From Marinobacter sp. ATCH36 (GTDB lineage Bacteria; Pseudomonadota; Gammaproteobacteria; Pseudomonadales; Oleiphilaceae): a stretch of DNA of 64,000 nucleotides. Below are positions 59,517-64,000 of this stretch, piece by piece. Each line of letters begins with the position of its first letter. The first letter of the stretch is position 1. Below the pieces are notes generated by a model. The model made no database searches, had not been told where the DNA came from, and saw only the letters and a program-made list of their open reading frames with translations. The stretch is from assembly GCF_023555055.1 (NCBI RefSeq), contig NZ_JAMJPL010000003.1:407912-471911 (forward strand). The letters are read 5' to 3'. The position numbers and the translations under genes are program-made.

Positions 59517-59571
59517 TTCACAGACCACTATATCCTGTTATACTCCAGACATATTCACCCATATATGGGAT
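59517..59571 (+). promoter_or_regulatory. nrdJ promoter with two NrdR-like boxes
   Basis: TTCACA (59517-59522), a 16-nt spacer and TATACT (59539-59544) form a promoter. One NrdR-like 16-mer (59525-59540, core CACTATAT..TGT) sits in the spacer and reaches the -10. A second, centred on the palindrome CCCATATATGGG (59556-59571), begins exactly 31 bp later, the three-turn spacing typical of paired NrdR boxes. Box 1 matches the consensus at 11 of 16 positions, box 2 at about 8. The 59342-59516 stretch before it and the 210 bp leader after it hold nothing else I can assign. Confidence 0.52.
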
Positions 59572-59781
59572 TTGTCTGAACAGCCCACCACTACCGGCAT
59601 TCAGGCACACACAGGGTGACCATCTTTCCTGAAAACGCGCTGTCAGGCCCTTTCCGGGCCAATCGGCGAGCAACGACATACCAGATCTAGTGTTTTACAG
59701 ATCTTGCAACACAAAAGGGGTATGGCCGGCTGCGCATTGCAGCGGCCATCGCAAAGACATACCGGACATTCGAGGGTAGTA

Positions 59782-61920
59782 ATGAACGCTAAAGCACAGG
59801 CAGTGATAACAACAATTCCAATGCAGGAAGCTTCGCTGGACATCTGGAACAGCAAGTATCAACTCAAAACCAAAACCGGTGAACCGGTCGACAAGGACAT
59901 CGAAGCGACCTACGAACGTGTCGCCACTGCCCTCTCGGAGGTAGAGAACAAGGCCGACCGCGCCAGGCTCAAGAAAGATTTCGCCTGGGCCCTTCGCCAC
60001 GGCGCCATACCGGCCGGCCGTATCACCTCCAACGCCGGCGCGGAAGCTCACAAGCCCGCCACCTCTACCATTAACTGCACCGTCTCCGGTTCCGTTCAGG
60101 ACTCCATGAACGACATCCTGGAGAAAAACCACGAAGCCGGCCTGACTCTGAAAGCAGGCTGCGGTATCGGTTACGAGTTCTCTACCCTGCGCCCGAAAGG
60201 CGCCTACGTGGCCGGTGCCGGCGCCACTACCTCCGGCCCGCTGTCGTTCATGGATATTTTCGACCGCATGTGCTTCACCGTGTCTTCCGCCGGTGGCCGC
60301 CGCGGTGCCCAGATGGCAACGTTCGACGTACACCACCCGGACGTGATCGACTTCATCCAGGCCAAGCGTGAAGACGGCCGCCTGCGCCAGTTCAACCTGT
60401 CGCTGCTGATCACCGAAGACTTTATCGACGCCGTCCGTAACGACGACGACTGGCACCTGTCCTTCCCGGTCACCCGTAAAGAAGCGGAAGCGGAAGGCCT
60501 CGACCTGAACGACGAGAGCCAGTTCGTCTACCGCGACTTCCCGGTCCAGAAAAACTACGTGGTCAACGAAGAAGGCAAAGTGGCGTGCAAGATCTACCGC
60601 ACCCTCAAAGCCCAGTTCATCTGGGACACCATCATGACCAGCACCTACGACTACGCCGAGCCAGGGTTCATCCTGATCGATAAGGTCAACCAGATGAACA
60701 ACAACTGGTTCTGCGAAGACATCCGCGCCACCAACCCCTGCGGCGAGCAGCCACTTCCGCCGTACGGCAGCTGCCTGCTGGGCTCGGTAAACCTGACCAT
60801 GTTTGTGGACTACCCGTTCACCGACAAGGCCAGCTTCAACTATGAGAAGTACCGCAAGGTAGTCGCCATCTTCACCCGCATGCTGGACAACGTGGTGGAA
60901 ATCAATGGTCTGCCGCTGGAAGAGCAGCGCCATGAAATCACCTACAAGCGCCGCCATGGCATGGGCATCCTGGGCCTGGGTTCCACCCTCGCCATGCTGC
61001 GTATGCCCTACGGCTCTGAAGAGTCCGTGCAGTTCACCGAAGACGTGGTACGTGAAATGGCCGTGGAAGGCTGGCGCCAGTCGCTGGCCCTGGCCGAAGA
61101 AAAAGGCCCGGCACCGATCATGGATGATGAGTTCGAAGTCACCCCCAAGATGCTGACCAAGTGCCCACAGCTGTCCGATGACGGCTACAAGCTGGGCGAC
61201 AAACTCAAAGGCAGGGTACTGCACGCCAAGTACAGCAGGTACATGCAGCGGATTGCCGGCGTAGAGCCTGAGCTGATCGAACAGCTGGCCGAGAAAGGTG
61301 GGCGCTTCACCCACCACACCTCCATCGCGCCTACCGGCACCATCAGCCTGTCACTGGCCAACAACGCCAGTAACGGCATCGAGCCGAGCTTCTCGCACCA
61401 CTACGCGCGCAACATCATCCGCGAAGGGCGCAAGACCAAGGAGAAAGTCGACGTTTTCTCCTTCGAGCTGCTGGCTTACCGCCACTTGATCAACCCCGGC
61501 GCCATGCCCTTCTCTGAAGAAGAAGACAAGCGCCTGCCGGAATACTTCACCACGTCCGAAGACGTGACACCGGCACAGCACGTGGATATCCAGGCCGCAG
61601 CGCAACTATGGGTGGACTCGTCCATTTCCAAAACCGCCAACGTGCCCCAGGACTTTGCGTACCGGGACTTCAAAGACATCTACATGTACGCCTACGACAA
61701 GGGCCTGAAGGGTTGCACCACCTTCCGCTTTAACCCTGAAGCCTTCCAGGGCGTACTCGTCCAGGAAAAAGACCTCGAGAACACCCTGTACGAGTTCACC
61801 CTGGACGATGGCAGCAAAGTGACCCTCAAAGGCAACGAAGAAGTGGAGTATGACGGCGAAATCCACAACGCCGCCAACCTCTTCGATGCGCTTAAAGAAG
61901 GCACTTACGGTAAATATTGA
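59782..61920 (+). CDS. nrdJa: Class II (adenosylcobalamin-dependent) ribonucleotide reductase, catalytic subunit NrdJa
   Basis: Makes deoxynucleotides from ribonucleotides using an adenosylcobalamin radical, with or without oxygen. The 712 residues contain STINCTVSGSVQDSM, KAGCGIGYEFSTLRPKGAYV, the active-site region ATNPCGEQPLPPYGSCLLGS and HHTSIAPTGTISLSLANNAS. The family's C-terminal part is missing and is encoded by the next gene, the split known from P. aeruginosa nrdJa/nrdJb. The ATG at 59782 follows GAGGGTAGTA; the frame is open back to 59704 but that part overlaps no conserved sequence. Codon use is highly biased, suggesting strong expression. Confidence 0.95.
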   Translation: MNAKAQAVITTIPMQEASLDIWNSKYQLKTKTGEPVDKDIEATYERVATALSEVENKADRARLKKDFAWALRHGAIPAGRITSNAGAEAHKPATSTINCTVSGSVQDSMNDILEKNHEAGLTLKAGCGIGYEFSTLRPKGAYVAGAGATTSGPLSFMDIFDRMCFTVSSAGGRRGAQMATFDVHHPDVIDFIQAKREDGRLRQFNLSLLITEDFIDAVRNDDDWHLSFPVTRKEAEAEGLDLNDESQFVYRDFPVQKNYVVNEEGKVACKIYRTLKAQFIWDTIMTSTYDYAEPGFILIDKVNQMNNNWFCEDIRATNPCGEQPLPPYGSCLLGSVNLTMFVDYPFTDKASFNYEKYRKVVAIFTRMLDNVVEINGLPLEEQRHEITYKRRHGMGILGLGSTLAMLRMPYGSEESVQFTEDVVREMAVEGWRQSLALAEEKGPAPIMDDEFEVTPKMLTKCPQLSDDGYKLGDKLKGRVLHAKYSRYMQRIAGVEPELIEQLAEKGGRFTHHTSIAPTGTISLSLANNASNGIEPSFSHHYARNIIREGRKTKEKVDVFSFELLAYRHLINPGAMPFSEEEDKRLPEYFTTSEDVTPAQHVDIQAAAQLWVDSSISKTANVPQDFAYRDFKDIYMYAYDKGLKGCTTFRFNPEAFQGVLVQEKDLENTLYEFTLDDGSKVTLKGNEEVEYDGEIHNAANLFDALKEGTYGKY

Positions 61921-61947
61921 TCCGGAAACCGACACAGGACAAAGACC

Positions 61948-62637
61948 ATGACAGTTAAAATCAGCAACAAAATCGTCGGCTACCGCGTCAAGAAAGCCGA
62001 CCCGGCAGCCACCGAGCAACAGGCACCGGCAGAACCCAAACCCGTTCAGATGAATGAATACATCGAACGGCCGGACTTCCTGCTGGGCACCACCTACAAG
62101 ATCAAACCGCCGATCGCCGAGCACGCGATGTACATCACCATCAACGACATCCTGCTCAACGAAGGCACCGACCACGAAAGCCGGCAGCCGTACGAAGTGT
62201 TCATCAACTCCAAGTCGATGGAACACTTCCAGTGGGTAATCGCCCTCACCCGGGTTATCTCTGCGGTATTCCGCAAAGGTGGCGACGTAACCTTCCTGGT
62301 GGAAGAACTGCGCAGCGTGTACGACCCCAACGGCGGCTACTTCAAGAAAGGCGGTGTATTCATGCCGTCCCTGGTGGCTGAAATCGGCGCCGTGATCGAG
62401 AAGCACCTGAAGGCCATCGGCCTGCTGGAAAGCGAGGAAATGAGCGAAACCACCAAGCGCATCCTCGCCGAAAAGCGCGCCGAATTCGAAGCCAGCCACG
62501 CCACGGCCACCAACGACGACAAAGCCAGCGACTTCCCACCCAACGCCACCATGTGCGGCAAGTGCAGCACCAAGGCGGTGATCGTGATGGACGGCTGTGC
62601 GACCTGTCTGAATTGTGGCGACAGTAAGTGCGGTTGA
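61948..62637 (+). CDS. nrdJb: Class II ribonucleotide reductase, subunit NrdJb
   Basis: A 229-residue protein that completes NrdJa. It starts TVKISNKIVGYRVKKADP, has the C-terminal NrdJ domain (YIERPDFLLGTTYKIKPPIA, EHFQWVIALTRVISAVFRKG, MPSLVAEIGAVIEKHL) and ends in cysteine pairs CGKC...CATCLNCG that would bind a metal or re-reduce the active site. It lies 27 bp after nrdJa with ACAGGACAAAG as ribosome binding site. P. aeruginosa needs both subunits for activity. Confidence 0.93.
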   Translation: MTVKISNKIVGYRVKKADPAATEQQAPAEPKPVQMNEYIERPDFLLGTTYKIKPPIAEHAMYITINDILLNEGTDHESRQPYEVFINSKSMEHFQWVIALTRVISAVFRKGGDVTFLVEELRSVYDPNGGYFKKGGVFMPSLVAEIGAVIEKHLKAIGLLESEEMSETTKRILAEKRAEFEASHATATNDDKASDFPPNATMCGKCSTKAVIVMDGCATCLNCGDSKCG

Positions 62638-62663
62638 GATGATTGATCGCGATGAGTGATGAG

Positions 62664-62700
62664 GAGGCCTGGGGTGAGAACTTCGGGCCTTTTTGTTTTT
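62664..62700 (+). terminator. Rho-independent terminator after nrdJb
   Basis: A stem AGGCC(T)/(G)GGCCT with a 14-nt loop followed by TTTTTGTTTTT, 27 bp after the nrdJb stop. The stem is short, but the T run is long. Confidence 0.6.
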
Positions 62701-62958
62701 CGGATACTGAAGAATATGGGGATATACGACAATTGTCCGGAAACTTCATGGCTTTCTGCCCTATCGGCTTACAAAGCTCTGAAAATTATAGAATAGTTCT
62801 GGCATGATCGATATGGACAAGAGAACAGTCATTGCCCGGCGAATTGCGACAATTGACGCTTACCTCCAAAAGGCCCACTTTCTGAATGCGGTATCCTTCA
62901 GATATCTAAGAACAATCTAATCACGCGCATCGAAGAGGCACTGAAATAGACCCGTTTA
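62701..62958 (+). other. AT-rich transition region with a possible broken small ORF
   Basis: Coding style changes here. An ATG at 62804 opens 38 codons (MIDMDKRTVIARRIATIDAY and on) and stops at 62920. A different frame over the second half reads on to a stop at 62949 with an end like NNLITRIEEALK, so a single frameshift may have split a 45-50 codon gene. No ribosome binding site is visible. A perfect GACAATTGTC palindrome lies at 62728-62737. I recognise no integrase, transposase or attI site here. Confidence 0.3.
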
Positions 62959-62965
62959 GTTAGAT
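62959..62965 (+). other. Integron-type core site (left boundary of first cassette)
   Basis: GTTAGAT fits the GTTRRRY core at which integron integrases cut between G and TT. It has no folded attC partner on its left (the nearest ATCTAAT is at 62914-62920, without internal palindromes), so it could be the remains of an attI-like or eroded attC site. A 7-base match alone is weak; the cassettes to the right give it meaning. Confidence 0.4.
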
Positions 62966-63020
62966 GTCATTTGTCGTTGAATTAGCTGTTATAAATATCT
63001 TGTTCGGAGACGCCTTGAAG

Positions 63021-63308
63021 ATGTCTAGACACCACCTATCTGTGGTTATCTGTTCGGTGGTTGCAGTCGTGTTCGTTTGGATTAGCTTTGCTACCAAAGA
63101 TTGGACGTGGTTTGCACGATCGGGCTCAGCAATTGTCATTGTGGCTATTTTTACTGAGTACATGCCAACCCTGAGAGAGGGGAATGTTCAAAACACTAAG
63201 TTCTATCCTCAGCAAGAGGATCATTCCTCAACCCGAGTAGCGGCCTATTTAGTAATGATCGGGACCGGAATTTGGGGTTTTGGTGACTTGGTGGGAAAGC
63301 TAGTCTGA
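63021..63308 (+). CDS. Cassette-encoded small membrane protein, function unknown
   Basis: A 95-residue protein beginning MSRHHLSVVICSVVAVVF. Three hydrophobic segments are seen: about residues 6-24, 30-49 and 73-92, the last reading YLVMIGTGIWGFGDLVGKLV; a polar loop (EGNVQNTKFYPQQEDHSS) lies between the second and third. I do not recognise the family; small membrane proteins ending this way are common among integron cassettes as I remember them. The frame is open back to an ATG at 62964, only four bases inside the cassette with no room for a ribosome binding site; from 63021 a GGAGACGCC lies about 12 nt upstream. Translation might use either. Confidence 0.65.
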   Translation: MSRHHLSVVICSVVAVVFVWISFATKDWTWFARSGSAIVIVAIFTEYMPTLREGNVQNTKFYPQQEDHSSTRVAAYLVMIGTGIWGFGDLVGKLV

Positions 63309-63311
63309 AAA

Positions 63312-63391
63312 ATTTATGACCATTCGCGTCCCGCGGATGCCCTTTAAGCCGCTTCGCTCTGTAAAGGCCACCGGTGGCCTCTGCGTTAAAT
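63312..63391 (+). repeat. attC-like recombination site 1
   Basis: An 80-bp imperfect palindrome directly after the membrane-protein stop. The right core is GCGTTAAAT (GTTRRRY fits); the left partner ATTTATG pairs at 5 of 7. Inner arms CCTTTA/TAAAGG and CCGCGG/CCGGTGG pair around a loop with CCGCTTCGCTC, the loop style seen in gammaproteobacterial attC sites. Shares CGGATGCC and GCTKCGCTC with site 2. Confidence 0.72.
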
Positions 63392-63410
63392 CTATAAGGA
63401 GGAACGTGTG

Positions 63411-63614
63411 ATGGAAGTTATATATAGCTCGAGTTCAAAGGAAAAGAAGGTCCACACCACCGTTACCTTGCATGAGAACGTCGATTCGCATGGTGGCAAC
63501 GTTGAAGTCGGCTGTTGGGTGCCAAATTCGGACTCAAGAGCTGAGTGCGCGGAAAATACCAAGCGTGAAGCGATTAGACTGTTAAAGCTGGCTTTGGCTG
63601 AACTAGAGTCATAA
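63411..63614 (+). CDS. Cassette-encoded 67-residue protein, function unknown
   Basis: A soluble 67-residue protein beginning MEVIYSSSSKEKKVHTTVTL. Beta-rich first half, then a helical end (NTKREAIRLLKLALAELES). I do not recognise it. AAGGAGG lies 7 nt before the ATG at 63411, a strong ribosome binding site, and GTG codons just before it are less well spaced. It fills the cassette between two attC-like sites and is read from left to right, the usual cassette orientation. Confidence 0.7.
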   Translation: MEVIYSSSSKEKKVHTTVTLHENVDSHGGNVEVGCWVPNSDSRAECAENTKREAIRLLKLALAELES

Positions 63615-63647
63615 TTGTAGAGGTGGCCAAGTTTTTAATGATTGGAA

Positions 63648-63750
63648 GCTAACGGGCCGCTTAGTGATTTAACCAAGCGATCAACCGGATGCCAAAAGCG
63701 TGCCGCTTTTCCTACGCTGCGCTCCGGCGCCGGTTACGATCAGCGTTAGC
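63648..63750 (+). repeat. attC-like recombination site 2
   Basis: A 103-bp site 33 bp after the second cassette gene. Outer cores GCTAAC and GTTAGC are exact complements (63648-63653, 63745-63750). Inner arms GATCAACCGGATGCC and GGCGCCGGTTACGATC pair imperfectly, AAAAGC pairs with GCTTTT, and the tip holds CTGCGCTCC. The cleavage core CAGCGTTAGC matches attC sites well. Confidence 0.78.
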
Positions 63751-63824
63751 GGTTACTTGGAAGGCAGAGCTTAATGATCTAGAACGTCATTATCTTTTCT
63801 CATTCATTCAAAGTGGTTTAACTT

Positions 63825-63938
63825 GTGACTCAGATTATTGGTGCGGTATACCAAGGACATGCCTTTCTAGTTAGTGCCCATCCAGAAACACCGTTTTCCG
63901 GTGATCTGACGTGCTCCAGGAAGAACCAGTGTGAGTGA
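63825..63938 (+). CDS. Possible short ORF in third cassette
   Basis: GTG at 63825 opens 37 codons (MTQIIGAVYQGHAFLVSAHP and on) ending TGA at 63938. It lies inside the third cassette. Only AAGTGG upstream resembles a ribosome binding site, and I recognise no family. It could be a chance frame. Confidence 0.22.
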   Translation: MTQIIGAVYQGHAFLVSAHPETPFSGDLTCSRKNQCE

Positions 63939-63958
63939 GAAGCTAAAGGATACCAGCG

Positions 63959-64000
63959 ATGCCTGAATTATTGGCGTCATTGGTTGTTATTTGGTCAACT
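63959..64000 (+). CDS. Start of a possible cassette gene (cut by window end)
   Basis: The ATG at 63959 follows AAAGGAT at a good distance and opens MPELLASLVVIWST to the window edge. Only 14 codons are visible; hydrophobic residues suggest a membrane segment. Its reality depends on the sequence to the right. Confidence 0.35.
   Translation, partial: MPELLASLVVIWST

Noticed and set aside
59342..59781. A cobalamin riboswitch before nrdJa
   Set aside because: I looked for the conserved B12-box because the enzyme uses cobalamin, but found no match in the leader.
59695..61317. A 540-codon open frame on the minus strand
   Set aside because: It is antisense to nrdJa, whose motifs are unmistakable; the frame is kept open by strong GC codon bias and its translation has no recognisable domain.
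63312..63750. A CRISPR array or tandem repeat at the right end
   Set aside because: The two related units differ in length and share only short cores; the pairing pattern and ORF placement fit attC sites, not CRISPR repeats.
63689..63874. A 61-codon frame at the right end
   Set aside because: It begins inside the attC-like site and its arginine-rich first part is translated from the palindrome; no ribosome binding site.

Overview
The window looks like chromosome from a marine gammaproteobacterium. Marinobacter or a close relative is my best guess. It rests on Pseudomonas-like gene order (cysE-iscR-iscS...ndk-rlmN-pilW-rodZ-ispG-hisS-yfgM-bamB-der, and flgBCDE / flgFGHIJKL), a split class II ribonucleotide reductase (nrdJa/nrdJb), and a coding style of moderately high GC that is uniform until about 62.6 kb. 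This is inference from content; no database was searched.

Layout. 1-5.2 kb: uup (cut by the left edge), a MOSC protein, pcm, tRNA-Gly, a DUF924 protein, a CbiX-like chelatase, an SDR epimerase and tRNA-Glu. 5.2-11.4 kb: a tiny CcoM-like membrane protein on the minus strand, a PAS-GGDEF-EAL c-di-GMP protein, and the ackA-pta pair. 11.5-24.2 kb: a long minus-strand housekeeping block from trmJ and cysE through iscR-iscS, ndk, rlmN, pilW, rodZ, ispG, hisS, yfgM and bamB to der. The usual iscU-iscA-hscBA-fdx genes are missing from it. 24.4-30.9 kb: a suhB homologue whose catalytic motif is lost, then (minus strand) queA-tgt-yajC-secD-secF and tRNA-Leu. 31-42.4 kb: flgB to flgL on the minus strand, with sigma-54-type promoters before flgB and flgF. 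42.5-51 kb: nitroreductase, MASE2 adenylate cyclase, queF, a YadGH-type ABC exporter, two unknown lipoproteins, a degenerate HD-GYP protein and a PilZ protein. 51-59.3 kb: an iron(III) importer (binding protein and permease only), a hotdog thioesterase, an acyl-CoA synthetase and a three-gene ABC importer of the TrpXYZ type. 59.5-62.6 kb: nrdJa-nrdJb behind a promoter carrying two NrdR-like boxes.

Right end (about 62.7-64 kb). The sequence becomes more AT-rich and the genes are short and unfamiliar. Two imperfect-palindromic sites of the integron attC type (63312-63391 and 63648-63750) each follow a small plus-strand ORF. Together with a simple GTTAGAT core at 62959 they mark two complete gene cassettes (62960-63385 and 63386-63745) and the start of a third. 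No integron integrase gene is visible in the window. This is the least ordinary part of the window.

Themes. Several c-di-GMP proteins (GGDEF-EAL, degenerate HD-GYP, PilZ), a cAMP-producing cyclase and a CRP/Vfr-like site lie near the flagellar genes. Three steps of queuosine synthesis (queF, queA, tgt) are present. Two members of catalytic families (SuhB and HD-GYP) have lost metal-binding residues and probably act non-enzymatically.
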